Shown here in pieces: positions 46,085 to 58,625 of a stretch of 64,000 nucleotides of DNA. Position 1 is the first letter of the stretch, and each line of letters starts with the position of its first letter. The notes beneath the pieces are model-generated. The model saw nothing but the letters and a program-made list of their open reading frames with translations, made no database searches and was not told the DNA's origin. The position numbers were made by a program, and so were the translations under genes. The DNA is taken from contig KN834780.1 in the NCBI GenBank assembly GCA_000827265.1, forward strand, positions 52,104 through 116,103. The letters run 5' to 3'. Source of the DNA: Collybiopsis luxurians FD-317 M1 (lineage: Eukaryota; Basidiomycota; Agaricomycetes; Agaricales; Omphalotaceae).

Positions 46085-47360
46085 TACCCACTAAAACCAT
46101 GGGTGTATTGTCCAATTATCTGGAGGTTTGTTGATTTCAACAATCTCCTGCCAGGTCTCTAGTACCTTGGCTTTCAGGATGGCCTTACTCCCAAACTTGA
46201 CTTTGCTCATCAGAGTCACATCTAGTTGTATTCTTTTGTTAAGTTGGAAGAAAAATTGATTCTGTATCTCAGCATCTGTTGGCATCTTGGTCAGATTGCT
46301 ATCATGTTGAATCACATGTGCATTCCGCATATGCCAGATCAATGCGGCCACTTCCCTTATCATGATCTCTACTAGCCTTGTGGCTCCTGAGATTCCTCCC
46401 TGTTCGCTGTCCCTTGGGTTTGTCAATGCGCACCCCAGTACTAGACCCAAGGTCATCTCTCAGGGGAGCATAATCTGTTTGCATGCTAGGACTTGCCGTG
46501 CCGGATTCAAGGTCTCGCCTTGTCCTGGCTTGTTGCATTTTAGTATGTGCTCCATGTCCTCTATGACACTGCAGTGTCTGCATATTGCTCGCTCCTCATA
46601 TCCTTCATAATGTAGCCATCTCCTGTATGGCCTTCCATGTCCATATATTTTGCTCCTTGGTTGCAATCTTGCACTTTGTACATCTGATCCATATATCTTT
46701 ATCGCTGACTGCCTTGTTTGAAAGCTGCTTAATGCTAGCATGTATCCTTTCTAGGTTCTTCTCATATGCCTTGGGTTGATGGGGGGTAGGTTCTCATTCC
46801 TTGTTTTTTGTCTGAATGAGAAGGTTAATAATCAGATTCCTTGGTACACCACTTTTTAGGTCATCTTTGAGAGTTGGGCTCCATGCAGTAGTACCCATTT
46901 TGGTGTGATGGACAGATCCACTTTGTCAGCTGTCTCTCTGCGAAGTGCCTTCCTGGCCAGGTCACTTGCCTTTCCAGCGATGGCGTATTGTAAGTGCTCG
47001 TCATCTATGTATCGAAGCTGGAGTGCAGCTTTGTGTCTTTTTAGTAAGGCAGCAAGTGGTTGGAGTAGGTTAGCATTAGCTACTCTAATAAATCCCTGCT
47101 GCTCCCATTTTTCCAGGTTTGTTCTGATGGATCTCGTGACAAGTTTAGATCTGCTGGCTAGGACTATCATAGTATTGGGTTTGCTCTGTTGAATCGCTGA
47201 TATAGCCGCTACCAAGTCTGCAGCATCTTTCGTCTGTTGAGTTGATTCTGGTATCCTTATCTCCAGGTTTTGTTCGTCATTCTCTCTGTGCCATACACCA
47301 GTTCCACTCTTGGGATTTGCAGTCCCGTTATGTTTGCTAGATCCACTGATCAAGGTGGTG
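46085..47360 (-). pseudogene. Decayed RNase H-like 3' part of a non-LTR retroelement
   Basis: Read on the minus strand: SGSSKHNGTANPKSGTGVW and AAISAIQQSKPNTMIVLASR, the shape of an RNase HI domain (normally TDGS... and ..TDS). The first catalytic Asp reads Ser and the TDS Asp is lost. Then CRHCSVIEDMEHILKC, a Cys/His cluster, and GATRLVEIMIREVAALIWHM with a long C-terminal tail LETWQEIVEI. This order matches the C-terminus of Agaricomycete non-LTR element proteins (from recall). Frames shift at about 46740 and 46460. The reverse transcriptase is absent, as in a 5'-truncated copy. It sits exactly between the broken end of P450 F and the duplicated promoter of G. Confidence 0.7.
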
Positions 47361-48037
47361 GTGTGTCTAGATGGTTGTATGGTTAGGGTTAGGAGTTAGG
47401 CTCGCGCAGGAACATTCACAGTAATGCAGCATTTATGAGATAAAAGTTCCGGCTGAGTGATTTAGGAGTGTCCATCCAAGATCCCGGGCCGTAGGTTTTC
47501 AATCAGAGCACATGATCATGCTGCAAAAATGGCAATCCCAGCGTAAAATATTTTTGTCCAATAATAAGATCAATATCGCCATGGATCTTAGGCGACTAAG
47601 GACTGCGGCGATAGCCGGGAGGAGGTAGGCAATAATTTGGATATAAATCACATCACAGTGCACACACGGGCTGGTCTTCCAGCTTGAGGAGAACGTAAAG
47701 TTATGAAAAACAGATATAAATGAATTTCCATGAAAGGGAACTTCTCACACTTTTCAACCATAAGTTTACCATCTTAGGTAGCAACTTATGCGAATTTGCA
47801 TGCAATGTATATTACGGGCAGACATTGAAGGAAAACCCGCTCGAATCGTGGCACTAATGACAATACTAAATTCTCAATTTCGGCAATGTCATCCTGAGGG
47901 GAAAAGATTGAACTTTACAGTGACAGGTTTGGTAGCCGTTTCTAAAGCGAGTATCCACTGATGAACTCCGGGTCAAGATATAAGGATTGGTGACAAAACC
48001 CATCCCCTTCCGAACGCTTGCCCAACTCCTATGAGTC
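47361..48037. other. Upstream region of P450 copy G
   Basis: It duplicates the region before copy F with some extra sequence (about 47700-47830). A TATA-like GGATATAAA lies near 47639. No gene is seen. Confidence 0.55.
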
Positions 48038-50164
48038 ATGACTCTTTTCGACTCCATAATCCTTCTTCTTATTCTTCTCTTTATTGCAATCTATGTATGC
48101 AGGCCGAAATTTTCTCATACTTATCCTCTACCTCCAGGTCCCAGGAAACTTCCTATAGTCGAGAACCTCTTTGACATCCCAAGGAAGGGAAATGTGTGGT
48201 TGGAATATGCCGAGATGAGTCGGAAATTTGGTGCGATTTGGAGTTCATGTCAATAATCACCCTCGTTCTCAGCCTGATTATTGCAGGTTCAGACATTATT
48301 CATGTCAGTGCTCTCGGAAACTCGATCGTGACGCTAAATTCTGCAAAGCTAGTTAACGACCTTTTGGACAAACGCTCCTCTATCTACTCCAGTCGACCAC
48401 ATTCTGTGATGGTGGGAGAATTGATGGGGTGAGGTTCTGACAACTACCTGCCCTGGCCCGATAACTGTGATGTCAGCTTATGACTGTGCTAGATGGGAAG
48501 ATTATCTAAGTTTCAAGCCTTACAATAATGGCTGGAAGGTGCAACGGAAAATCTTTACCCAGGCCTTTCCTCCGAGCGACATAGAGCGCTTTCAACCTAA
48601 ATTGCTTTCTGCGACGAATGACCTTCTTAGGGTCCTGGTTCATACCAATGATATTGGGAAAGATTTGCATCTGTTAGTAGACAGCTACACTTCTAGTCTA
48701 CACACTGATCTTATTTGAGCAGATGGGCTGCCGCATTTATCTTGGATGTTGTGTATGGGATCCATGCAGAAGACACTGACTTGCACTCAGAGTCGTATGT
48801 TTTGACCGCCATGCAAGCAGTAGACTCTCTGGCCCGAGCTGCTAACCCTGGTGCATTCTATGTGGAACAGATCCCCATCTGTGCGTAAATTATATCCACA
48901 AGTCGTTCTTTCACCAAAATATCAGGTATTTTAAGTGAAATATGTACCCGACTGGTTTCCTGGTGCTACATTCAAGCGAAAAGCTAGAGAATGGGCTTGT
49001 CTGCGTATCAAAATGACGGAGGATACTTTTGCTGTTACCAAAGATCGGGTGGTAAATTGTCTGATATCTGTTTTCATGATAATCCGAATTGTTAAACGAT
49101 GGAATTATGTCAGACACTAGGGATTGCTACGCCATCGTTGACTTCGATTGCTCTTGAACAGATGGATCTATCCCAAAATATAGCTGAACAAGAGGATCAC
49201 ATCAAAAAGGTTTCTGCGACGGCTTACGGGGGAGAGCGCAGCTATAGTTCTTGACCTTTGGCTTCAAACTGATGTATGTCGTAGGTGGTACGGACACATC
49301 AGGTAATTCGGTAGAGCTGATGCAAAGTGTCAGGATGGTTTCATTGACACCAGTCAACAGTTGCTGTTCTGGGAAGCTTCATTGCGATAATGTTAATGAA
49401 CCCCAGCATCCAAAGCAAGGCACAAAGCGAGCTGGATAAAGTTCTTGCACCAGGAGAACTACCAAGCTTTGGCGACGAACCATTATTGCCTTATATCACA
49501 GCAATTGTACGGGAAACGCTTAGGCTTCAACCTCCGACTCCATTCGGTAGGTACGTTTGAATGGTTGACATAGTATAGTTTATTCATGGCAAGAATTTCG
49601 AATGCTCAGCGATTCCGCATTCACTTACCCAGGATGACGTCTATGAAGGATATTTCATTCCTAAGGGAACTATTGTGATGCCTAATGTCTGGTAAGTGCA
49701 CTTGGGTACAGTATTGTGATACCGGTTTCGACCAGTTCCTTCATAGGTCGATTTGCTATAATGAAGAAGATTATCCTCGCCCTACCGAATTCGATCCTTC
49801 GCGCTTTCTCAATGCAGGAGGAAAGCTTAATCCAGATGTCAAAGATCCCGCGAGTGCTATATTTGGTTTTGGGAGGCGTATTTGCGTGAGTAGCTGTCTA
49901 TCTCAGGCGTAAACATGAAATTCAGACTCATCCATATAGCCTGGTAAACATATCGCAACTGCATCACTGTTTATCGCGGTAGCGTCTATCCTAACTTGCT
50001 ACACGATCGAACCTGAACTAGACGAACATGGAAAACCTATTGAGCCGAAGGTGCAGTGGAATCCAGAGCCGACTATGCTTAATAATACACTTCCTTTCAA
50101 ATGTCGGTTCATACCGCGCTCGAAGGAAGTCGAGGCCTCCTTAGGATTAAAGTTCGATCGATAA
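48038..50164 (+). CDS. Cytochrome P450, copy G, complete but with altered splice donor
   Basis: Exons 48038-48230, 48287-48428, 48493-48672, 48723-48880, 48936-49051, 49114-49231, 49285-49302, 49361-49546, 49610-49691, 49747-49885 and 49940-50164 would give 518 residues. N-terminal helix SIILLLILLFIAIYV, PLPPGP, GGTDTS, ETLR, DPSRF and FGFGRRIC-PG are present. The donor after 49231 reads GAGAGC where sister copies have GTGAGC or similar, and that intron is only 53 nt against about 90-110. The nearest GT in a frame-keeping position (49247) would leave a 38-nt intron. Retention would bring a TGA. Either splicing is unusual or the gene is inactive. It is the most diverged full copy, with four extra residues (LHSE) in exon 4. 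Confidence 0.8.
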
Positions 50165-51758
50165 GGGAGGAGCATTATATTCATGTCGTATAAACTACTG
50201 CAGAGTCCAGATAATACATGGCTTTGCTACCCGTCCTATTGTTGAATCAGACCAAAGCAGACCATGAAATACAAACTACTTAAAATCAAGCATTTCAGTC
50301 TTAATAAAGACCGCAGTTCTGTGGATACAAAGGTAGGTATAAAACAAACTACTCCAGAGTTCACGCCCTTTTTTCTCGGTTGATTAGCAATGCCTGTCAA
50401 AATATTTTTCGCTACCATTTCGAACAAACCAATACCTCTTTCAAGTCACGACCTCAAATCCTGCCTATTCCATTGAGCTCTTGTGCTAAATTCATTCACG
50501 ATGTCACACTGTGATGGAAACAGGATTTGTCAAGCATGATTTCCAATGTCAAGAAATGGTTGTGCTGAAGAAAGGAGGAGAAAGAATAAGGAACAAATTC
50601 CATTACAAAGGATCCCGCAGTCAAAGTCTGCAACCGAGGACTGTTGGAGCAGATGGGCCAATGATGGACCAATGTATAATCTTGTTTTCAGAAATATGAA
50701 ATTGCCAAGATCGATGTTGTAAGTCGTTTGAAGGCACGATATGTTCAACGCGCGCAGGTTCGAGCAGCATGCAAACCTTCATTTGAACGGGGTCGAGGGC
50801 CTCAACATCGAAAACATCGAGAGTTCCGAGAGGGATGATGGAGTCGAGGAGGTTTCAGAGAGCGCAACCTTTTTCTTCAGTATATCTCGAAAAAATTTCG
50901 TAACCTGGACAGACCCATTGACCCATAACTTTGACTCTGCCGCATTTTCCTGGGTACCAGAGCATCTAGAGCATTAAGCGGAACAAAAACTGATTTATTG
51001 TGACGGCATATCTTATCATTCTCCAGTGGGGGAAGGTCGAAGTGAAGATTCATCAGCGCTTGCCCTCCAGACTGCAGATTACACTCCATCAGAAACTCTG
51101 GAACGTGACTATCGTTGGTGGGCATTAAGCCGAGATTGGAGGATGACCAAAGTGCAGGTTGTGAGAATAGCGAAAGCAGACACATGGCAGCGGAAAGACA
51201 GCTACGGTCAAAATAACAGGCTCGTCAATATCTGACAAACTATACGGGTCACTCAGCGACAAGCCTGAGGATTTTACCCAGAGTTGGAGCGGGAAGCGGA
51301 AGCAAAGAATTTTGGTAGGGCAGGAGGCTGCGATTCGATTCGATTCAAACACTATACATTATGGCCCATCGTAAGACCGAGTCATTCGACGCAATTGGAA
51401 TCGTGATAGCTGAGCTCGGGATGTCGAGATATCGATATTCATCAAAAATATTTTACTGTGCGCTCAAATTGCATTTCGGTCTGCAATGAGTTCGTTCGAA
51501 AGTCGGCATGATGGTGGCGGAAGAGGGGTCCGGTCCGGTTTGCTTTTCACGTGCGTTCCACAACTATTGTTCAACGCTTTGCGCTCAACCTTCACGTTCA
51601 GCTTTGATTGGCTCTCAATATCTCAATCGACGAGCATCTCAAATGAAATCCTGGCTCTCTTGATCGGATTCTTTAAAGGTCAAACATACACAGCTCCTCA
51701 TATAAATTAGCTAATATGGGCCACAGGAAATACGAACTGAAGACGCGATTTCCCACCT
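50165..51758. other. Long spacer between the P450 array and host genes
   Basis: No gene can be supported. Short open frames near 50741-50977, 51026-51235 (plus) and 50877-51185 (minus) overlap one another, lack paralogues and show no family signature. The minus-strand kinase-fusion gene ends at 51759, so its terminator should lie just below that point. Confidence 0.45.
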
Positions 51759-53832
51759 CTACTGCAAATGTTTTGTGTTGAATAAGCGATTACCGGTGTC
51801 AGTAGTACCTTTTCCCGTGAATTTATTCTCTGAAAGGCGAAGGGCGATGAATGCGAGATTTGCAACCGAACTTAGTACCTGGAGACACCCTTCGGAGACC
51901 GATCTTGCTTGTATAACGCCGGCCACGACTACGATGCGAATATTCGAGTGCAAGGCGCGGATGTACTGCACAAACTCTACCACCGTCTTCCCACTGTTGA
52001 CGACTGAATCAACTAGAATCACAGTCTCTTGCTCTTGCAAATGGTCGCGCTTGACGTCTTCAGGTTGTTTGGCATGAACACTTCAATGCCTAAAGTCAGT
52101 GAAGTGTACGGAACGAAGACAGTTCGTCAACTTACAACATGGCCAGAGGTAGAGCATCACTGAGACCAAGAGCCATTGGCTCACCACCTCGCATCAGAGC
52201 CACGATTGTCGTTTTGGCCTCATAGCGAAACCGATAACCATCCGTGTCACGGCCCTGTACATGCGGAATGGAATACAACTCTACTCCAAGCAGCTGCGAA
52301 AGGAACTCCGTAGCCAAATACCAGCCAACTCTTTGGTGCGCTTGTCGTAAAAGAGGTCCTTCGATATTGGCATTTCGCATCGGAGTCATGAGAAGCTTCG
52401 CCGCATTCCTGTTGGTCGCATGGAATACTTGGAGCCTGCGGGGGCTACGCAATACGATGGACTCAATGAAATCAGAGTCTGTGATGTCAACCACCGGAAG
52501 TTTGACCAAATCGAGTCTTGGGGAGGTCGTACCAGGCAGCAATACCTGTTCTGCTCGGAGACCCTCCTGGTCAATGGCACGCGCCAGAGCTGCATCCATC
52601 CTGTGACTCCTGCTTTGTTCCTCGCCAACAGCCACAATAGCTCGATCGGCCTCCTTGAGCATCGGCAGGTCCAATACACTGTCTCCAAAAGCGCAGACGA
52701 AGATATGATGCACTTGTCTCAGGCGAGCCACTAGAGCACCTTTAACTTCGCCAGTGATGACCAGGCCATCTTCAATGCGTCCCCCGCCGATAACCTTCAC
52801 CGCTGTAGAAAGCCCTGCTTTTTCCAGGATTTTCTCCCAGACTAGACGTAGCCCGCAAGTGATGACCACGGCTTCCACATTCCGCTCAGCCGCAGATGTT
52901 AAAAGTAGGACAATCTCGGGATGCATTGTTACCGCTGATGCCACTCGCTCGCACAAGTTATTAAACTCTTTTTCTTGTACCTCCTCATAGCGCATAGCAA
53001 CCTGACGAAAGGCGGCGTATGAATATCCAAACCTGCTGCTGAAAATCTCCTTTAGCGGATAGGCCATCTCAGGTTTTTCAGCCAGCGCCAACTTCCAGAA
53101 GAGTTCACCTGTGTCGTCAGCGATCAAAGTTTTATCCCCGTCGAAGACGAGCATGGTCTTTGAATGGACTGGACTCGAAAGAGCGTCATCCAGTTTGGAC
53201 TGGGCGCAGGAGAGATTGTGGTCTTCGGTGTGGAGGTGGATGTCGCGCAGTAGGATGGGGGCTTTGTGTGGAGTTATGTTTGCGAAGAGGATTCCGTGCT
53301 GGAGGCAGAGAAGACGGAGTTGATCCCGCTCGGTGTCCTGCCATCTGCGTAGGTGTTCTTGGGAGACGACTGAACGAGCTCGTGCACGATCGTTCAGTCT
53401 GTACTGAGCCACAGTATCTGGAGGCACGTCGAGATAGAGGATATGTGTATAGGTCTGCTCGTCGTGGGCAGTCCAGACTACCTGACCAGCTTTATCTGGT
53501 TCATCCCAGAACATAAAATGTCCGGCAACAACTGCAACTCGTCCGCTTCGAGTACTATCTTCCATGATCCAATCAATGGCTCGTTCACGCCAAAGAGTCT
53601 TTTCCACATTATCCATTTGTCGAAAATTTTCAAGGCCTCCGGGGATGAGATCTGAAATTACCACCGAACCTTCATAGAACTGAAAGTCCTCATGGCTCAG
53701 TGATTCCTTGAGCTGATTGATGAGGGAGGTTTTGCCGGAACCAGGGAGTCCGTAGAGTCCAATGACTATTGGCTTTCTGGAGGTGCGCGAGGTGTTGGGA
53801 ACCGTGGACTGGTCGAGTTGGAAATTTACCAT
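51759..53832 (-). CDS. P-loop kinase / HAD phosphatase / phosphoribosyltransferase fusion
   Basis: Exon 1 is 53832-52136 and exon 2 is 52080-51759; the 55-nt intron (GTAAGT...AAG) joins them in frame for 672 residues. Residues about 20-190 form a P-loop kinase domain (Walker A GLYGLPGSGKTS). Residues about 225-430 form a HAD hydrolase domain with motif I LVFDGDKTLI, motif II VVITCGL and motif IV GDSVLDLP. Residues about 440-672 form a uracil-phosphoribosyltransferase-like domain whose PRPP loop VILVDSVVNSGKT starts shortly after the splice. Similar three-domain proteins occur in ascomycetes and basidiomycetes under uracil phosphoribosyltransferase names (from recall). The HAD domain resembles phosphoserine-phosphatase types. 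A role in nucleotide salvage or repair is plausible but not shown. No signal peptide; probably cytosolic. Confidence 0.88.
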
Positions 53833-54467
53833 ATTGTTGGTAGGTGAGTTTTCAAAACCAAAGGGTATCGAAAAGGAGGGAGAATTTCAAGTATTTATGA
53901 CAACTTCACTAAACGCTGCGCAGCCTTGATCTACAAATACATTCAAATCAGTATGCACACAACAAAAATGATAGCGAGGAGATGAAGAGGAAGGAATTTT
54001 GCATTACATCCTAGCACCTACAAAACGCCTAGTGTCCACTAGTATCAAGCTTGAACTGCGGATAGCGACCAGCAGTCATGAATTGAGTTTCCGTAGCTTG
54101 TGCTTTACTGTTGGGAACCGCCTTTTGACCAATGGCAGAAAGCGCGTCAACCTTAAATCACCTCATGCTTGAAAAGCAGTAGCTAAGTTCTGACAAAGAA
54201 AAACAGTTGTAAGAGAGGTACTTCTCTTTTGAATCTCGACATTTGAGTTTCATCTTAGCCGGAAATTATGGGAACCTAAAAGATATGTGCGAGGAGATGG
54301 GTATAAAAAAAAGACAAGCCGTTTGAAGCCTATTTGAGCGTTCCACTGTTGCAGGAACGCCCGGTCAACTGCTGTTCCCCAGAAGTACTCCAAGTATATT
54401 ACTATTATTGTAGCAATAGTCAAACCCTACAGCTTCTCTGTATCCAGATCTGCACGCTCCGAAGACA
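53833..54467. other. Upstream region of the kinase-fusion gene
   Basis: No gene is seen. It holds the promoter of the minus-strand gene at 53832 and the 3' end of the minus-strand gene at 54468. Confidence 0.45.
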
Positions 54468-54929
54468 CTACGGAAGTAGAGGCCAAATCCACCGAAGTCT
54501 CCTTCCTACTCGCTTGAACTTCTCTGGATCAATCTGGTGTCGTAAAGCAACCACTGCAAGCTTGTCGTCCTTGCTCGGATTTACAACTTCATTCACTGTA
54601 GCATAGTGAGGAGCCCTGCAGAGAAATGCGGTTGTACGATAGAAGCCCCAGCGGAGGGTGAATTTCCCGAGCATATACGCATATACCAGAATGTGGCGAG
54701 AAAAAACGAAAGTAGGAATACTGCGGACTGGAAATCCATCATAATGCGATCGAATAATAGTGAAGAGTATGTCAGACGTCTCGCTAAGCTTCTGTAATGG
54801 GGTTTTAGCGGCTCTTCGTTCTCGAAATTCTTCCCGCAGGCGATCTTTGTACCATGATGGGGGAGATTGTCGCTGTAGACTCAGTATCTTGAACCAACGC
54901 CGAAGAAGGGTATTCAATGGGCGTGACAT
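54468..54929 (-). CDS. Small basic conserved protein, LYR-like
   Basis: A single open frame of 153 residues begins MSRPLNTLLRRWFKILSLQR, followed by PPSWYKDRLREEFRERR and LSETSDILFTIIRSHYDGFP. The basic N-terminus with an Arg-rich helix and the spacing of Leu/Arg before a second helix recall mitochondrial LYR-motif or assembly-factor proteins; this is a weak guess from shape. The segment around residues 70-80 (RSIPTFVFSRH) could be a short in-frame intron. The C-terminus ends VGRRLRWIWPLLP. It is not duplicated in the window and has no stops, so it is probably a host gene. Confidence 0.6.
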   Translation of the reverse strand: MSRPLNTLLRRWFKILSLQRQSPPSWYKDRLREEFRERRAAKTPLQKLSETSDILFTIIRSHYDGFPVRSIPTFVFSRHILVYAYMLGKFTLRWGFYRTTAFLCRAPHYATVNEVVNPSKDDKLAVVALRHQIDPEKFKRVGRRLRWIWPLLP

Positions 54930-55927
54930 TTCTTCTTTTTAAGTTGGGGGAAAAAATGAAAGTGAAAGTGGTGAGATGAGGGAGAAAGTCAAAAAATGCT
55001 AATGACTGTCATCAGAGACTACCACGGTATAATGAGCCAAAGCGCAAAAACAGAATAACATACCTCTATAATTTCGGTCAAAAGTTCAAAGTGGACGAGA
55101 CACAACTGACAAGCGCTCCGAAACACCGAACTCTAAAATTTTCCGGCGTCTATTTACGTTACAATTCACGTCACTTGCTCAATTGTTGATATCGTTTCGC
55201 TAACTTACGTGCTCCCAAAACGCCGTTGATATGTATGCTGCGAGATGAACTCGTGTCGCTGCGGCGTACGCTATCGCTGCTTCGTTCTGATCGCTGAACG
55301 TATTTCGTGCAGAAGAAACAACTTGAAGTACATAGGTGACTTTCGCTACGTCATGCTTCGGGCATCATAATTCACTACTAGTCTCCCAAGTCAGCAATTA
55401 ATCCTACCAAAACGTGAGGGTACACTGCTTGGTTCCTCCAGTTGTTGAATCCATTCCACACTCTCCGAGCGGGACATCCGGTAGCACGAGAAGAGGAGAA
55501 ACACACAGACAGTTGGTAAAAGTGAAAAAGAAGCGGGAAAGAGAGCACGCGCGATGAGTTGACTGTGGTTAGTTTGGGAAAGTAAGTATCGGATCATCCA
55601 TTATAGATAGGATCTCATTGGAATATCGCCCGTCGTGCCCTGTGCCAGTTATACCATTCTTCCTTGAACGAAATCCAGTGAGTCATTGTATATATACCAC
55701 AGCATTCATCCAGCCTGCTACTCAGCGTCATAAGTGAATACTGAAAGGCAAGCCAGCAGTGCCGGTGCTGCGTTCCCAAGCTCATCTTTCAAGGGTTAAT
55801 CGAGATTACAGAGCTGTTTTCATTTACAACGACTACTGCACATAAAGTAATGTACTTGTACATTATTGACCGAATCCCCTTCTCAATCTCCTGCTCTTCA
55901 TTCTCAGCTACTTGTGCTGAATTTTAT
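54930..55927. other. Spacer without a supported gene
   Basis: It contains the promoter of the gene at 54929. A 68-codon frame on the minus strand (55391-55597) has a hydrophobic stretch FPASFSLLPTVCVFLLFSCY but no other support. Confidence 0.4.
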
Positions 55928-57233
55928 CTACTCATCCAATGACGTAGATGTATCCCATGGTGCCTCCCATGCTGTCAAATCCTCTATGGTAGTAAGCTCT
56001 ACTTGTTGTGTTGCTTCATCGGATAAGGCTTGGAGGTTGAGAATGGTTCGGGTACCCTGAAGTGCACTTAATAAATGAGAAAGGAGCGAAGTAGAGATTT
56101 CATTCACGTACCGAAGCGGAAATGAATGTGATAAAAAGTCTTTCGCAGACATCAGATACAGGAATGCGAAATGCGAAATCTGACCGGATGTACTGACGGG
56201 AAAACGAAAACAAGTGGTGTTCTTCTATTCAAAATGCCAATCGCAAACATTGCCACTAGGAGTCGTGTTACTCTGGAACACCATACGAGGATAATAACAA
56301 GGGGATCGTGGAATACCTGAAAAGCCTGCGAAAACCTTCAATCCGTCTCGATTTAGCACAGAAATTATTGTGGGACGAGATAATGTAATGCGAGGTAAGT
56401 CCCAAATTGTACGTTTCCAAGTTAATCCGTGAAGAATGAGTTGGATAATTGACTCCGAACAGCTACATCTTTCGTTTGAGATTGAATTTGAATCCCATAC
56501 TGATAGAAGCCTTACACGAGGACGAGAATGGGATTTTGCCATCGGTCAACCAAGAACATTTTGGGGGAGCAAAGCCCTGAAAATTTGATTTTTGCGCGAG
56601 TAAATCTCCGCACCATAACAACAGTCGAACCAACAAATCCCACGACAATCAGAACTAGAAGAAATACACCAACGGGAAGACTCTGGTTGTACAGAGCAAA
56701 TACTGGAAAGAATGGACGTTAGCAGGATATAGAAAACAATGAAGGCGAAGGTGAGACCTCGAAGCATGAGGATCAAATGCAATACGAGTAGCATGCTTTG
56801 ACAGGATACAAGGCGGAAAAAGATTAAAGACATGCAGAGATGCTCCGGGCTTTGCTTCGGCTCGCCAATTTTAGTAGTTAAGACACTTGTCAGAGCAATA
56901 TCTGCACTGAGGCTCTCGAGTTCAGTTGAACTCCAGGGAGATTATAATCACTCACATGTGGATCATAATTGCCAAATAACGAGCCAGAATGAAGAGACCC
57001 CCTACAACGGTCAGTTGGAAAGGTCTCCTGATAAGCATCTGAGAGCTCTTCACAAGGAACCAAGGGGAAAATTGACTCACTTCCACATATACTCCAGCTC
57101 CTGCTTTCTAGACGAGACGATATCACATCCAGTAAGCAACAGCCCCAAAACTTGGATATATCAATATAAATACCCTCCTAGCACCGTGACAAGTTCGTGG
57201 TCCACACTTACCGGACGCACTTAGTGTCTCCAT
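55928..57233 (-). CDS. Multi-pass membrane protein, tandem copy M1
   Basis: The start is ATG 57233 (METLSAS), then a small intron, then VLGLLLTGCDIVSSRKQELE and YMWK. Hydrophobic segments follow: RLVSCQSMLLVLHLILMLRG (near 56790), a stretch around 56700-56650, and FISASLR-like sequence near 56150. The C-terminus reads TILNLQALSDEATQQVELTT and ends WEAPWDTSTSLDE at 55928. The build (short Cys-Asp start, W-x-x-K box, several helices, cytosolic tail) resembles the DUF6533-type membrane proteins frequent in mushrooms, from recall. Six or more small exons are needed and I did not fix all of them. Three paralogues follow upstream. A receptor- or sensor-like role is only a guess. Confidence 0.6.
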
Positions 57234-57354
57234 CAAAGGAGACGTCGAAGTCCTAGGGCACGAAAGAAAACGACAGTCTGAAGAAGCTGGTTACATATAG
57301 GTTCTGGCACGAGGATCAGGGACGAATGACATGTGCTATATAGCTTTCGAATGA

Positions 57355-57985
57355 GCACGTGATGTATTATTGTCGCTCTTGCCGCATACCGCATTCAGCC
57401 TGTACGGACGCGACATACTTTTGCCATGATAACTTTTCATTTCTATCCATTTCGGTACATCTATATCATTGCTCGATACTTGTCTTATTGTGTCCACCCG
57501 TCGTCCGTGTGTGCCGAGTCCTGACCCAACCATTGCAGCCGACCAGGCATGTGGGTAAGTTGCCATAAACTTCTCTGAATGACTCAGACAGTTAGCTTAA
57601 GATGAGACGTCATATGTGTCTTGAGAACGTGCTTACGATAGTCAGACTGTCCAATGGACTAATGACGTGTGTAACATTGTGTTATAAATGACTACGTGGT
57701 GTGGTACCGTCGCTCTTGCGGCATACCGCGTTCAGCCTGTACGGACGCGACTTACCTCTGCCGTGATAACTTTGCTTTTCCATCCACTCTTCCCACTTTC
57801 CTCTTGTGCGGTACATCGCGCTGTACCCCATTGCTCAATACGTCACGGTGCCTTACTATGCCCACCCGTACAATTTCCTGCTGACCCTCCATCGTAGCCA
57901 AGCGTGTACGCGGGCAAATTGCTCTGAGACCCATGAACTTCCCTGAATGACTGAGACATTTAGCCTTGAGACGTCAATAGAAAGT
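57355..57985 (+). repeat. Direct duplication of about 300 bp
   Basis: The two units (about 57355-57625 and 57690-57985) share GTCGCTCTTGC, GGCATACCGC..TTCAGCC, TGTACGGACGCGAC, CTTCCCTGAATGACTGAGAC-like and TTAGC blocks. They lie between the first two membrane-protein genes. No coding role is seen. Confidence 0.75.
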
Positions 57986-58625
57986 ACATAGATACCGTCT
58001 GTGAAAGGTATTTCACGAGAGCCAGACTGTCAGACAATTGCTTGCCACACCCACTAGCAATTTAAAAATGTCATGTTGGTCCAAATTAGGTTCGGTATCA
58101 GGTTCAGTGTCACCGGACGTTGGGTATCAACTGGTTCCATAATTAATTATATCGTTTAATTAATTAGTCATTATATGGTTGTTAAGGTGCATTTTAGCAT
58201 ATCCGTTCTTGGTCCCAAGCTGGTAATAAATCTTACCTAACTTCCCCAGCATACGTATATGTATTCCAACTTGATAGGTGAAAGAAATCTGCTCAGATCC
58301 GGAGACTCTTTAAATGGACACGCGTAGTGAGAGCTTCCAAGGACCACCGTTGATGGACAGAAGAATAACATGTACAGACAATGACTTGTACGACAGATCA
58401 AGTGTCCACCCCCCTCGGGTATATCGAGAATAATGGACTGCGCTGGTGTCCAGAACTGTTAATCTCAGTTGTACATACAGACTATTCAAGTGAAGTAGCT
58501 ACAGATAAGTAGGCAATATCTTCAAGTTACTAACATAGGGATAGTTGATGAGGCACACTGCTGCACGTTGAGACCGAAGCAACCCGGACTTGGCTTATCC
58601 TATCGGTCTGTCCTCAAGTTTATCT
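57986..58625. other. Spacer between M1 and M2
   Basis: AT-rich, no gene seen. Its end (58545-58620) carries the inverted partner of the repeat at 36960-37045. Confidence 0.45.

Noticed and set aside
50741..51352. Overlapping short frames on both strands as host genes
   Set aside because: They contradict each other, have no recognisable motif and lack supporting splice sites.
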